DNA of 64,000 bases from Isoetes taiwanensis (GCA_021234155.1 JAJEKV010000032.1:186001-250000); one strand, 5' to 3'. Shown: positions 12,786 through 26,945, numbered from the stretch's first letter. Notes: generated by a model not told the origin, from the sequence alone. Program-made: numbers and translations.

Positions 12786-13489
12786 TCCCCCGTGTGACAA
12801 AAATTTTAGAATTCAAACCCGAAAAAAACTAGAATTCATTTGAGGCTTTCATCAATTGTAGCTTTTGAATTTGATCACAATAAAACAAATAGAACATAAG
12901 TAAAAGTTACCATAAAGATAGAGCAGATTGATCCCATTATTTCAAAGTCATAAAGTTTACAACACAAAGAAAACCCTATGTTATTATGCTACATATTGTT
13001 ACTTCCGCTACAACTATTTCTCTTTCACAATGACATCATTGTTTATCAATCCATATGATTTTGGATGCTCCATCTCTAGCTTAAAAGGTAATGCATGATT
13101 CACCTTACGGTTCGATTAAAGTTCCAAACCTACAATATAAATGTATTCTTGTGGCCCTTGCTTGACCGGGACTGCGCGGACATGGAAAAGGGCGTGGAAT
13201 AATCCTACTTTGTTGTGTGCATAAGAACCGTTTGTTGATTGAAGCTAAAGGCTGGCTGCTATGAACAATCCGGAAGCCGGAAATATCCAAGAGTTGAAAG
13301 CAAACAGAGGGCCTAAACTTGAATCAAACCAAATCATAGGAAGGAAACAAAAAGGGGTTTTGCAAAGAACTTTAAAAAACATTATGCTAAAAAAAAAAAC
13401 ATTAAAACACAAATACCTTTGTAAGTGTGAGCAAAAAATCCATCTCGTGGTAGTAAAATCCACTCCGCAATAAGAAACCAAGAGGGCAA
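12786..13489. other. unique-looking spacer inside the tandem array
   Basis: AT-rich non-repeat sequence between the foldback element and the microsatellite. At about 12,975 it contains CCCTATGTTATTATGCTACATATT, an echo of the repeat-unit terminus, which recurs where the main array resumes (about 13,786). The longest frames are about 60-70 codons and match nothing I know. Confidence 0.4.
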
Positions 13490-13628
13490 GTACACATGCA
13501 CACACATGCACACATGCACATGCACTTGCACTTGCACATGCATATGAACATGCACATGCACACACATGCACATGCATGTGCACATGCACATGCACACACT
13601 TTGCATAGTGTTCATGCACAAACACATG
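13490..13628. repeat. CA/ACATGC-type microsatellite
   Basis: A run of alternating purine-pyrimidine hexamers (ACATGC, ACACATGC, ACTTGC variants) over about 140 bp. The open frames across it encode Cys/Met/His/Val repeats and exist only because the repeat has no stop codons. The run is partly self-complementary (GCATGTGCAC) and can form short hairpins or Z-DNA. Confidence 0.9.
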
Positions 13629-13784
13629 CAGAGAAAGACAACAACCCTCGGATTTTTCCAACCAACTAAAAATCAACGCCCATAAAGGGTGCACTCTAGA
13701 AATACTATTTAGTACACCTCAACTAATACAACAACTAAATCATAGAAAACCATATGAAAAAAAAGCGTGATAAAAATCTAAAAG
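13629..13784. other. short non-coding spacer before the main array
   Basis: AT-rich sequence of about 150 bp between the microsatellite and the point where the repeat array resumes. No coding signal. Confidence 0.4.
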
Positions 13785-16700
13785 TAACCCCCTGTTATTA
13801 TGCTACATATTCTAAACGAGGTGCACCTCGACTACCACAAGCCGCCGGATTCATTAATCCGGACGCCCGGATCAGATGTTGGAGCCTCCCGACACCTCTC
13901 GTTTCGATTATGCTCAATTATGATTGGGGACTTATGATTTTAAGATGTCGAATAATGAAGTTTGCCTAAGGTTTTGATGGTATATCGAGCCTCTATACGG
14001 TTTCATTTAAGCTTTTAGAATATGAAATACGGGATTCAACCTCTACCAAAATAACTCAATGTCCTAATAAGACTACTTTAACCAATCTAACCAAAGTGAG
14101 CTAATGTGACTATTTTTAATCTTAAATCTATGTTTTTTTTTATAATAACCCATTGAATTATTTTAGGGATATGGTCTATGATTTCAAGAATTATATCTAT
14201 ATCAAATCCGACGCCCCCCTCGAACCCCAATTATGATTGGGGACTGGCTTATGATTTTTAAGTTATTTTGCTACATATTCTAAACGAGGTGCACCCTCGA
14301 TACACCATTGAGCTACGTTCGGGATTTGCCAATCCCGACGCCCTGATCAGTATGTTGGAGCCTCCTCCGACACCTCTCGCTTCGATTATGCTCAATTATG
14401 ATTGGGGACGCTTTTATGATTTTAAGATGTCGAATACGAAGTTTGCCTAAGGTTTTGATGGTATATCGAGCCTCTATACGGTTTCGTTTTTAAGCTTTTA
14501 GAATATGAAATACGGGGATTCAACCTCTACCAAAATAACTCAATGTCCTAATAAGACTACTTTTAACCAATCTAACCAAAGGAGCTAATGTGACTATTTT
14601 TTATCTTAAATCTATGTTTTTTTTTTTAATAACCCATTGAATTGTTTTAGGGATATGGTCTATGATTTCAAGAATTATATCTATATCAAATCCCCTCGAA
14701 CCCCCCGTTATTTTGCTACATATTCTAAACGAGGTGCACCCTCGACTACCACAGCCGCCGGATTCTGGCCAATCCGACGCCCGCATCAGAGATGTTGGAG
14801 CCTCGACACCTCTCGCTTCGATTATGCTCAATTATGATTGGGGACTTATGATTTTAAGATGTCGAATATGAAGTTTGCCTAAGGTTTTGATGGTATATCG
14901 AGCCTCTATAATGGTTTTCTTTTAAGCTTTTAGAATATGAAATACTGGATTCAACCTCTACCAAAATAACTCAATGTCCTAATAAGACTACTTTTAACCA
15001 ATCTAACCAAAGGAGCTAATGTGACTATTTTTTATCTTAAATCTATGTTTTTTTTATAATAACCCATTGAATTGTTTTAGGATATGGTCTATGATTTCAA
15101 GAATTATATCTATATCAAATCCCCTCGAACCCCTCGTTATTTTGCTACATATTCTAAACGAGGTGCACCCCTCGACTACCACGCCGCCGGATTCGCCAAT
15201 CCGACGCCCGTGATCGTATGTTGGAGCCTCCTCGACACCTCTCGCTTCGATTATGCTCAATTATGATTGGGGACTTCTATGATTTTAAGATGTCTAATAA
15301 TGAAGTTTGCCTAAGGTTTTGATGGTATATCGAGCCTCTATACTGGTTTCGCTTTTAAGCTTTTAGAATATGAAATACTTTGGATTCGAACCTCTACCAA
15401 AATAACTCAATGTCCTAATAAGACTACTTTAACCAATCTAACTAGTGAGCTAATGTGACTATTTTTTATCTTAAATCTATGTTTTTTTTTTATAATAACC
15501 CATTGAATTGTTTTAGGATATGGTCTATGGATTTCAAGAATTATATCTATATCAAATCCCCCCGAACCCCTCGTTATTTTGCTACATATTCTAAACGAGG
15601 TGCACCTCGACTACCACAGCCGCCGGATCTGGCCAATCTGACGCCCGCATCGTATGTTGGAGCCTCTCGACACCTCTCGCTTCGATTATGCTCAATTATG
15701 ATTGGGGACGCCTATGATTTTAAGATGTCGAATACGAAGTTTGCCTAAGGTTTTGATGGTATATCGAGCCTCTATAATGGTTTTCGCTTTTAAGCTTTTA
15801 GAATATGAAATACTGGGGATTCAACCTCTACCAAAATAACTCAATGTCCTAATAAGACTACTTTAACCAATCTAACCTAGTGAGCTAATGTGACTATTTT
15901 TTATCTTAAATCTATGTTTTTTTTTATAATAACCCATTGAATTGTTTTAGGGATATGGTCTATGATTTCAAGAATTATATCTATATCAAATCCCCCGAAC
16001 CCCTCGTTATTTTGCTACATATTCTAAACGAGGTGCACCCCTCGACTACCACAGCCGCCGGATCTGGCCAATCCGACGCCTGCATCAGATGTTGGAGCCT
16101 CCGACACCTCTCGCTTTGATTATGCTCAATTATGATTGGGGACGCCTTATGATTTTAAGATGTCAATAACGAAGTTTGCCTAAGGTTTTGATGGTATATC
16201 GAGCCTCTATAATGGTTTCATTTAAGCTTTTAGAATATGAAATACTGGGATTCAACCTCTACCAAAATAACTCAATGTCCTAATAAGACTACTTTAACCA
16301 ATCTAACCAGTGAGCTAATGTGACTATTTTTTTATCTTAAATCTATGTTTTTTTTTTTATAATAACCCATTGAATTGTTTTAGGATATGGTCTATGATTT
16401 CAAGAATTATATCTATATCAAATCCCCCGAACCCCTCGTTATTTTGCTACATATTCTAAACGAGGTGCACCCGACTACCACAGCCGCCGGATCGGCCAAT
16501 CCGACGCCCAGATCGTATGTTGGAGCCTCTCGACACCTCTCGCTTCGATTATGCTCAATTATGATTGGGGACGCCTATGATTTTAAGATGTCAATACGAA
16601 GTTTGCCTAAGGTTTTGATGGTATATCGAGCCTCTATAATGGTTTCGCATTTAAGCTTTTAGAATATGAAAATAATGGGATTCAACCTCTACCAAAATAA

Positions 16701-19700
16701 CTCAATGTCCTAATAAGACTACTTTAACCAATCTAACCAAAGTGAGCTAATGTGACTATTTTTATCTTAAATCTATGTTTTTTTTTATAATAACCCATTG
16801 AATTGTTTTAGGATATGGTCTATGGTTTCAAGAATTATATCTATATCAAATCCCTCGAACCCTCGTTATTTTGCTACATATTCTAAACGAGGTGCACCTC
16901 GACTACCACAGCCGCCGGATCTCGCCAATCCCGACGCCCGCATCATATGTTGGAGCCTCCGACACCTCTCGCTTCGATTATGCTCAATTATGATTGGGGA
17001 CGCTTTTATGATTTTAAGATGTCGAATACGAAGTTTGCCTAAGGTTTTGATGGTATATCGAGCCTCTATACGGGTTTCATTTAAGCTTTTAGAATATGAA
17101 ATACCTGGATTCAACCTCTACCAAAATAACTCAATGTCCTAATAAGACTACTTTTAACCAATCTAACTAGTGAGCTAATGTGACTATTTTTTATCTTAAA
17201 TCTATGTTTTTTTTTATAATAACCCATTGAATTGTTTTAGGATATGGTCTATGGTTTCAAGAATTATATCTATATCAAATCCCCCCGAACCCCCAAGTTA
17301 TTTTGCTACATATTCTAAACGAGGTGCACCTCGACTACCACAGCCGCCGGATGGCCAATCCGACGCCCTGCATCAGATGTTGGAGCCCTCCGACACCTCT
17401 CGCTTCGATTATGCTCAATTATGATTGGGGACGCTTCTATGATTTTAAGATGTCGAATAACGAAGTTTGCCTAAGGTTTTGATGGTATATCGAGCCTCTA
17501 TAATGGTTTCGCATTTAAGCTTTTAGAATATGAAATAATGGGATTCAACCTCTACCAAAATAACTCAATGTCCTAATAAGACTACTTTAACCAATCTAAC
17601 CAAAGTGAGCTAATGTGACTATTTTTTATCTTAAATCTATGTTTTTTTTTATAATAACCCATTGAATTGTTTTAGGATATGGTCTATGATTTCAAGAATT
17701 ATATCTATATCAAATCCCCTCGAACCCCTCGTTATTTTGCTACATATTCTAAACGAGGTGCACCTCGACTACCACGCCGCCGGATCTCGCCAATCCGACG
17801 CCCGTGATCGTATGTTGGAGCCTCCGACACCTCTCGCTTCGATTATGCTCAATTATGATTGGGGACGATTTTATGATTTTAAGATGTCGAATACGAAGTT
17901 TGCCTAAGGTTTTGATGGTATATCGAGCCTCTATACGGTTTCGCTTTTAAGCTTTTAGAATATGAAATACTGGGATTCAACCTCTACCAAAATAACTCAA
18001 TGTCCTAATAAGACTACTTTTAACCAATCTAACCAGTGAGCTAATGTGACTATTTTTTATCTTAAATCTATGTTTTTTTTTTATAATAACCCATTGAATT
18101 GTTTTAGGGATATGGTCTATGATTTCAAGAATTATATCTATATCAAATCCCCCTGGAACCCCCCGTTATTTTGCTACATATTCTAAACGAGGTGTGTCGG
18201 ATGGCCCGTGATATGTTGGAGCTCTCGACACCTCTCGCTTCGATTATGCTCAATTATGATTGGGGACGCTATGATTTTAAGATGTCAATAATGAAGTTTG
18301 CCTAAGGTTTTGATGGTATATCGAGCCTCTATATGTTTTTTCGCTTTTAAGCTTTTAGAATATGAAATACTGGGATTCAACCTCTACCAAAATAACTCAA
18401 TGTCCTAATAAGACTACTTTAACCAATCTAACCAAAGTGAGCTAATGTGACTATTTTTTATCTTAAATCTATGTTTTTTTTTATAATAACCCATTGAATT
18501 GTTTTTAGGATATGGTCTATGATTTCAAGAATTATATCTATATCAAATCCCCTCGAACCCCTCGTTATTTTGCTACATATTCTAAACGAGGTGCACCTCG
18601 ACTACCACGCCGCCGGATCTGCCAATCCGACGCCCGATCGTATGTTGGAGCCTCTCGACACCTCTCGCTTCGATTATGCTCAATTATGATTGGGGACGCC
18701 TATGATTTTAAGATGTCAATACGAAGTTTGCCTAAGGTTTTGATGGTATATCGAGCCTCTATACGGTTTCATTTAAGCTTTTAGAATATGAAATACCTGG
18801 GATTCAACCTCTACCAAAATAACTCAATGTCCTAATAAGACTACTTTAACCAATCTAACCAAAGTGAGCTAATGTGACTATTTTTTTATCTTAAATCTAT
18901 GTTTTTTTTTATAATAACCCATTGAATTGTTTTTAGGATATGGTCTATGGTTTCAAGAATTATATCTATATCAAATCCCCCTCGAACCCCTCTGTTATTT
19001 TGCTACATATTCTAAACGAGGTGCACCCTCGACTACCACGGGGCCGCCGGATTCGCCAATCCGACGGCCCGCATCGTATGTTGGAGCCTGACGACACCTC
19101 TCGCTTCGATTATGCTCAATTATGATTGGGGACACCTATGATTTTAAGATGTCTAATACGAAGTTTGCCTAAGGTTTTGATGGTATATCGAGCCTCTATA
19201 TACGGTTTCATTTAAGCTTTTTTAGAATATGAAATACGGGGATTCAACCTCTACCAAAATAACTCAATGTCCTAATAAGACTACTTTAACCAATCTAACC
19301 TAGTGAGCTAATGTGACTATTTTTATCTTAAATCTATATTTTTTTTTATAATAACCCATTGAATTGTTTTAGGATATGGTCTATGGTTTCAAGAATTATA
19401 TCTATATCAAATCCCGAACGAACCCCGTTATTTTGCTACATATTCTAAACGAGGTGCACCCTCGACTACCACGCCGTTTCAATCCGATGGCCATATGTTG
19501 GAGCCTCTCGACACCTCTCGCTTCGATTATGCTCAATTATGATTGGGGACTTATGATTTTAAGATGTCTAATACGAAGTTTGCCTAAGGTTTTGATGGTA
19601 TATCGAGCCTCTATACTGGTTTCGCATTTAAGCTTTTAGAATATGAAATAATGGGATTCAACCTCTACCAAAATAACTCAATGTCCTAATAAGACTACTT

Positions 19701-22700
19701 TAACCAATCTAACCAGTGAGCTAATGTGACTATTTTTTATGTTAAATCTATGTTTTTTTTTTTATAATAACCCATTGAATTGTTTTAGGGATATGGTCTA
19801 TGGTTTCAAGAATTATATCTATATCAAATCCCCCTGGAACCCCCTGTTATTTTGCTACATATTCTAAACGAGGTGCACCCTGGACTACCACGCCGCCGGA
19901 TTCGGCCAATCCCGACGGCCCGTGATCGTATGTTGGAGCCTCCGACACCTCTCGCTTCGATTATGCTCAATTATGATTGGGGACTTATGATTTTAAGATG
20001 TCGAATAACGAAGTTTGCCTAAGGTTTTGATGGTATATCGAGCCTCTATACGGTTTCGCTTAAGCTTTTAGAATATGAAATACGGGGATTCGAACCTCTA
20101 CCAAAATAACTCAATGTCCTAATAAGACTACTTTAACCAATCTAACCAGTGAGCTAATGTGACTATTTTTTATCTTAAATCTATGTTTTTTTTTTTTATA
20201 ATAACCCATTGAATTGTTTTAGGGATATGGTCTATGATTTCAAGAATTATATCTATATCAAATCCCCCCGAACCCCTCGTTATTTTGCTACATATTCTAA
20301 ACGAGGTGCACCCCGACTACCCAGCCGCCGGATCCGGCCAATCCGACGGCCCAGATCGTATGTTGGAGCCTCGACACCTCTCGCTTCGATTATGCTCAAT
20401 TATGATTGGGGACGCCTATGATTTTAAGATGTCGAATAATGAAGTTTGCCTAAGGTTTTGATGGTATATCGAGCCTCTATATGGTTTGTTTCGCATTTAA
20501 GCTTTTAGAATATGAAATACCTGGGATTCAACCTCTACCAAAATAACTCAATGTCCTAATAAGACTACTTTTAACCAATCTAACTAGTGAGCTAATGTGA
20601 CTATTTTTTATCTTAAATCTATGTTTTTTTTTTTTATAATAACCCATTGAATTGTTTTAGGATATGGTCTATGGTTTCAAGAATTATATCTATATCAAAT
20701 CCCCCGAACCCCCTCGTTATTTTGCTACATATTCTAAACGAGGTGCACACCCGACTACCACCACAGCCGCCGGATCTGCCAATCCCGACGGCCCGTGATC
20801 AGTATGTTGGAGCCGGACACCTCTCGCTTCGATTATGCTCAATTATGATTGGGGACTTATGATTTTAAGATGTCAATATTTAGTTTGCCTAAGGTTTTGA
20901 TGGTATATCGAGCCTCTATACGGTTTCGCATTTAAGCTTTTAGAATATGAAATACTGGGATTCAACCTCTACCAAAATAACTCAATGTCCTAATAAGACT
21001 ACTTTAACCAATCTAACCAAGTGAGCTAATGTGACTATTTTTTATCTTAAATCTATGTTTTTTTTTTATAATAACCCATTGAATTGTTTTAGGATATGGT
21101 CTATGGTTTCAAGAATTATATCTATATCAAATCCCCTCGAACCCCCGTTATTTTTTGCTACATATTCTAAACGAGGTGCACCTCGACTACCACACGCCGC
21201 CGGATCTGGCCAATCCGGACGCCTGCATCAGATATGTTGGAGCCTCCGACACCTCTCGCTTCGGGATTATGCTCAATTATGATTGGGGACGCTTCTTATG
21301 ATTTTAAGATGTCGAATAATGAAGTTTGCCTAAGGTTTTGATGGTATATCGAGCCTCTATAATGGTTTTCATTTAAGCTTTTAGAATATGAAATACTGGA
21401 TTCAACCTCTACCAAAATAACTCAATGTCCTAATAAGACTACTTTAACCAATCTAACCAAAGTGAGCTAATGTGACTATTTTTTATCTTAAATCTTTTTT
21501 TTTTTTATAATAACCCATTGAATTGTTTTAGGATATGGTCTATGGTTTCAAGAATTATATCTATATCAAATCCCCTCGAACCCCCTCGTTATTTTGCTAC
21601 ATATTCTAAACGAGGTGCACCCTCGACTACCACAGCCGCCGGATTGGCCAATCCCATGGCCCGCATCGTATGTTGGAGCCTCCGACACCTCTCGCTTCGA
21701 TTATGCTCAATTATGATTGGGGACGCCTATGATTTTAAGATGATGAATAATGAAGTTTGCCTAAGGTTTTGATGGTATATCGAGCCTCTATATGGTTTTT
21801 TTTAAGCCATTTTTAGAATATGAAATACTGGGATTCAACCTCTACCAAAATAACTCAATGTCCTAATAAGACTACTTTAACCAATCTAACCAAGTGAGCT
21901 AATGTGACTATTTTTTATCTTAAATCTATGTTTTTTTTATAATAACCCATTGAATTGTTTTAGGATATGGTCTATGATTTCAAGAATTATATCTATATCA
22001 AATCCCCTCGAACCCCTCGTTATTTTGCTACATATTCTAAACGAGGTGCACCTCGACTACCACATGGCGCCGGATCCGGCACAATCCGATGGCCCGCATC
22101 AGTATGTTGGAGCCTCTCGACACCTCTCGCTTCGATTATGCTCAATTATGATTGGGGGATTTTTATGATTTTAAGATGTCGAATACGAAGTTTGCCTAAG
22201 GTTTTGATGGTATATCGAGCCTCTATACGGTTTTCATTTAAGCTTTTAGAATATGAAATACGGGATTCAACCTCTACCAAAATAACTCAATGTCCTAATA
22301 AGACTACTTTTAACCAATCTAACCAAGTGAGCTAATGTGACTATTTTTTATCTTAAATCTATGTTTTTTTTTTTATAATAACCCATTGAATTGTTTTAGG
22401 GATATGGTCTATGATTTCAAGAATTATATCTATATCAAATCCCCCGAACCCCTCGTTATTTTGCTACATATTCTAAACGAGGTGCACCTCGGACTACCAC
22501 GGGCCGTCGGATCTGCCAATCCGATGGCCCGCATCAGATGTTGGAGCCTCCCGACACCTCTCGCTTCGATTATGCTCAATTATGATTGGGGACTCTATGA
22601 TTTTAAGATGTCAATAACGAGTTTGCCTAAGGTTTTGATGGTATATCGAGCCTCTATAATGGTTTCGCTTTTAAGCTTTTAGAATATGAAATACTGGATT

Positions 22701-25700
22701 CAACCTCTACCAAAATAACTCAATGTCCTAATAAGACTACTTTTAACCAATCTAACCAAAGGAGCAATGTGACTATTTTTTTATCTTAAATCTATGTTTT
22801 TTTTTTTATAATAACCCATTGAATTGTTTTAGGGATATGGTCTATGATTTCAAGAATTATATCTATATCAAATCCCCCCGAACCCCCGTTATTTTGCTAC
22901 ATATTCTAAACGAGGTGCACCCCTCGACTACTAAGCCGTCGGATCTGGCCAATCCGATGGCCTGTGACTGTATGTTGGAGCCTCTCGACACCTCTCGCTT
23001 CGATTATGCTCAATTATGATTGGGGACTTTCTATGATTTTAAGATGTCGAATACGAAGTTTGCCTAAGGTTTTGATGGTATATCGAGCCTCTACCTGGTT
23101 TTCGCTTTAAGCTTTTAGAATATGAAATACCTGGATTCAACGAACCTCTACCAAAATAACTCAATGTCCTAATAAGACTACTTTAACCAATCTAACTAGT
23201 GAGCTAATGTGACTATTTTTTATCTTAAATCTATGTTTTTTTTTTTATAATAACCCATTGAATTGTTTTAGGGATATGGTCTATGATTTCAAGAATTATA
23301 TCTATATCAAATCCCCTCGAACCCCTCGTTATTTTGCTACATATTCTAAACGAGGTGCACCCCTCGACTACTACGGGGCCGTTCGGATCTGTCAATCCGA
23401 TGGCCCGTGACCGTATGTTGGAGCCTCCGACACCTCTCGCTTCGATTATGCTCAATTATGATTGGGGACCTATGATTTTAAAATGTCTAATACGAAGTTT
23501 GCCTAAGGTTTTGATGGTATATCGAGCCTCTATACGGTTTCGCTTTTAAGTTTTTAGAATATGAAATACCTGGGATTCAACCTCTACCAAAATAACTCAA
23601 TGTCCTAATAAGACTACTTTAACCAATCTAACCAGTGAGCTAATGTGACTATTTTTTTATCTTAAATCTATGTTTTTTTTATAATAACCCATTGAATTGT
23701 TTTAGGATATGGTCTATGATTTCAAGAATTATATCTATATCAAATCCCCTCGAACCCCCCGTTATTTTGCTACATATTCTAAACGAGGTGCACCTCGACT
23801 ACTACGAATATCGCCGGATTCTGCCAATCCGATGGCCCGCATCGTATGTTGGAGCCTCCTGGACACCTCTTTTTCGATTATGCTCAATTATGATTGGGGA
23901 TGGTCTATGATTTTAAGATGTCGAATATGAAGTTTGCCTAAGGTTTTGATGGTATATCGAGCCTCTATAATGGGTTTCGCATTTTAAGCTTTTTTAGAAT
24001 ATGAAATAATGGGATTCGAACCTCTACCAAAATAACTCAATGTCCTAATAAGACTACTTTAACCAATCTAACCAGTGAGCTAATGTGACTATTTTTTTAT
24101 CTTAAATCTATGTTTTTTTTATAATAACCCATTGAATTGTTTTAGGATATGGTCTATGATTTCAAGAATTATATCTATATCAAATCCCCCTCGAACCCCA
24201 TGTTATTTTGCTACATATTCTAAACGAGGTGCACCCCTCGACTACTACAGCCGCCGGATTCTGGCCAATCCGATGGCCCCAGACCTATATGTTGGAGCCC
24301 TGGACACCTCTCGTTTCGATTATGCTCAATTATGATTGGGGACGCCTATGATTTTAAGATGTCCTAATACGAAGTTTGCCTAAGGTTTTGATGGTATATC
24401 GAGCCTCTATAATGGTTTCGCTTTAAGCTTTTAGAATATGAAATACTGTGGATTCAACCTCTACCAAAATAACTCAATGTCCTAATAAGACTACTTTAAC
24501 CAATCTAACCAAAGGAGCTGATGTGACTATTTTTTATCTTAAATCTATATTTTTTTTATAATAACCCATTGAATTGTTTTAGGGATATGGTCTATGATTT
24601 CAAGAATTATATCTATATCAAATCCCCCTCGAACCCATGTTATTTTGCTACATATTCTAAACGAGGTGCACCCCTCGACTACCCATCAGTCGTCGGATCT
24701 GTCAATCCGACGCCCGGTGACTGTATGTTGGAGCCTCTGGACACCTCCGTTTTCGATTATGCTCAATTATGATTGGGGACGCCTATGATTTTAAGATGTC
24801 GAATACGAGTTTGCCTAAGGTTTTGATGGTATATCGAGCCTCTATACGGTTTCGCTTAAGCTTTTAGAATATGAAATACGGGGATTCGAACCTCTACCAA
24901 AATAACATTCGAACCTCTACCAAAATAACTCAATGTCCTAATAAGACTACTTTAACCAATCTAACCAGTGAGCTAATGTGACTATTTTTTATCTTAAATC
25001 TATGTTTTTTTTTTATAATAACCCATTGAATTGTTTTAGGGATATGGTCTATGATTTCAAGAATTATATCTATATCAAATCCCCCTGGAACCCCCTGTTA
25101 TTTTGCTACATATTCTAAACGAGGTGCACCCTGGACTACCACAGTCGTCGGATCTGTCAATCCGACGGCCCAGACTGTATGTTGGAGCCTCTGGACACCT
25201 CTCGTTTCGATTATGCTCAATTATGATTGGGGACGCCTATGATTTTAAGATGTCGAATACGAGTTTGCCTAAGGTTTTGATGGTATATCGAGCCTCTATA
25301 CGGTTTCGCTTAAGCTTTTAGAATATGAAATACGGGGATTCGAACCTCTACCAAAATAACTCAATGTCCTAATAAGACTACTTTAACCAATCTAACCAGT
25401 GAGCTAATGTGACTATTTTTTATCTTAAATCTATGTTTTTTTTATAATAACCCATTGAATTGTTTTAGGGATATGGTCTATGATTTCAAGAATTATATCT
25501 ATATCAAATCCCCCTGGAACCCCTGTTATTTTGCTACATATTCTAAACGAGGTGCACCCTGGACTACCACAGTCGTCGGATCTGTCAATCCGACGGCCCA
25601 GACTGTATGTTGGAGCCTCTGGACACCTCTCGTTTCGATTATGCTCAATTATGATTGGGGACGCCTATGATTTTAAGATGTCGAATATGAGTTTGCCTAA

Positions 25701-25970
25701 GGTTTTGATGGTATATCGAGCCTCTATACGGTTTCGCTTAAGCTTTTAGAATATGAAATACGGGGATTCGAACCTCTACCAAAATAACTCAATGTCCTAA
25801 TAAGACTACTTTAACCAATCTAACCAGTGAGCTAATGTGACTATTTTTTATCTTAAATCTATGTTTTTTTATATAATAACCCATTGAATTGTTTTAGGGA
25901 TATGGTCTATGATTTCAAGAATTATATCTATATCAAATCCCCCTGGAACCCCCTGTTATTTTGCTACATA
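13785..25970 (-). repeat. tandem array of about 28 units of a ~430-bp tRNA-derived SINE-like repeat
   Basis: The string GATATGGTCTATG recurs about every 402-484 bp (for example near 14,168, 14,650, 15,082, 15,513 ... 25,039, 25,468 and 25,899), always in the same direction. Read on the minus strand, each unit carries TTAGCTCACTGG (A-box-like), then about 48 bases on GGTTCGAATCCC (B box, exact in the cleanest units). That is the internal RNA polymerase III promoter of tRNA genes and tRNA-derived SINEs, but the flanks do not fold as a tRNA. Other constant parts are a T8-T11 tract, a conserved AT-rich arm and a GC-rich hairpin block (GTCGGAT...ATCCGAC). The right edge at GCTACATATT matches the 5' end of the dispersed copy at 55,235. 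Repeated ORFs across the array are by-products of conserved text and not genes. Head-to-tail amplification of an element is a known route to satellite DNA; that this happened here is inference. Confidence 0.9.
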
Positions 25971-26856
25971 TTAGATCCAAAATTACATTAAGCCTGGCTG
26001 TAATAAAATCACTTATAAAATGAAGGGAGAATATAATACATATATACACAGAAGTTAATATGATTAAGCGATGATCATGATGTGTTGCCCTGCAACAACA
26101 GTAGTCCTGATGCTGAGGACAGCATCATTTTTATGCACAATTTCATTATTTTTGGACAATACCTGAATTTATGGACCTTTTTTTGGTGAACTTGCTTCCC
26201 TGACAGTTTTCGTACACTAACAGACATCCCCAGCGAGTGCTGCATATGCTTCAAAAACAAGCACTGGAATGTTGACACTGTTGAGTAGTTTCTTCTTATT
26301 GGGAGGAGGCCTTTGTCAAATCGTTGAATGGATTGAATTCTGGTATGGATTTACCCTTCCACGCACCAACGTTCCTCAGTGTGATGGCTTGATGCTCTGT
26401 GGTACATCACGGGCCATTCTCAAACTCAGAAACTAGAGGCCCGGTGTGCCCAGTGTGCCTGGTCAAGCTCTCATCATCAGAGATGCGCACATATTTATTG
26501 AAAGATATAAAAGATATAAAATCACATACCTATTTCTGTTTTGTACGAATGAATCGTCCAGTTGCAAGAGAAATTTCACGGTAAGACCTTCATGGATGGT
26601 TTGTCAAATGGACATACATGTTCTTACAAAGTGGAGTCCACCTATATAATCGACAATAGATAGTGCACATATAGCTTTGGCATTGTAGTAGTCCATATAT
26701 AATGAAATAGTCCAAAAATAAAAGTTGAGATTGCTAGGCCGAAGGTGATGCCATACCTATATCATGAGCATTTAGAGTCTCCTACCATGCTCCGCGAGCT
26801 TGCTGGGATCCAATATCGTGCAGGGCTTGATGAGCTCAAACACTCATTTGGTTGGC
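25971..26856. other. AT-rich spacer, no gene recognised
   Basis: No ORF above 67 codons and no protein resemblance. The string GTCCATATATAATGAAA near 26,690 recurs at about 29,833, just before the LTR at 29,875, so part of this spacer may belong to the same repeat family as the sequence upstream of that LTR. Confidence 0.35.
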
Positions 26857-26945
26857 TCAAATTGGGCGGGCGCCCAATTTTGGGGCAAAAAAAAAACAAT
26901 TTTTTTTTTTTTTTTTTTTTGCCCAAAAATTGGGCTCCACCAATT
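26857..26945. repeat. palindrome plus inverted AATTGGGC arms around an A/T tract
   Basis: AAATTGGGCGGGCGCCCAATTTT is followed by GGGGCA, ten A, then a run of about 22 T, and GCCCAAAAATTGGGCT. The TTGGGC and GCCCAA strings occur in both orientations and could pair across the A/T tract. The palindrome is a variant of the one that heads the tandem units at 28.4 kb. Confidence 0.6.

Noticed and set aside
13245-13694. 149-codon Cys/Met/Val/His-rich ORF resembling a metal-binding protein
   Set aside because: Its Cys-rich part is the CA/ACATGC microsatellite read in one frame.
13785-25900. Dozens of ORFs of 60-120 codons starting MVYDFKNYIYIKSP or MNCFRIWSMISRIIS
   Set aside because: They repeat with the 430-bp unit, diverge by frame-changing indels, and follow the conserved non-coding text. 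They are by-products of the repeat, not genes.
11686-25970. Functional tRNA genes from the A/B boxes
   Set aside because: The text around the boxes does not fold into acceptor, anticodon and T arms of a tRNA; only the promoter boxes are kept.
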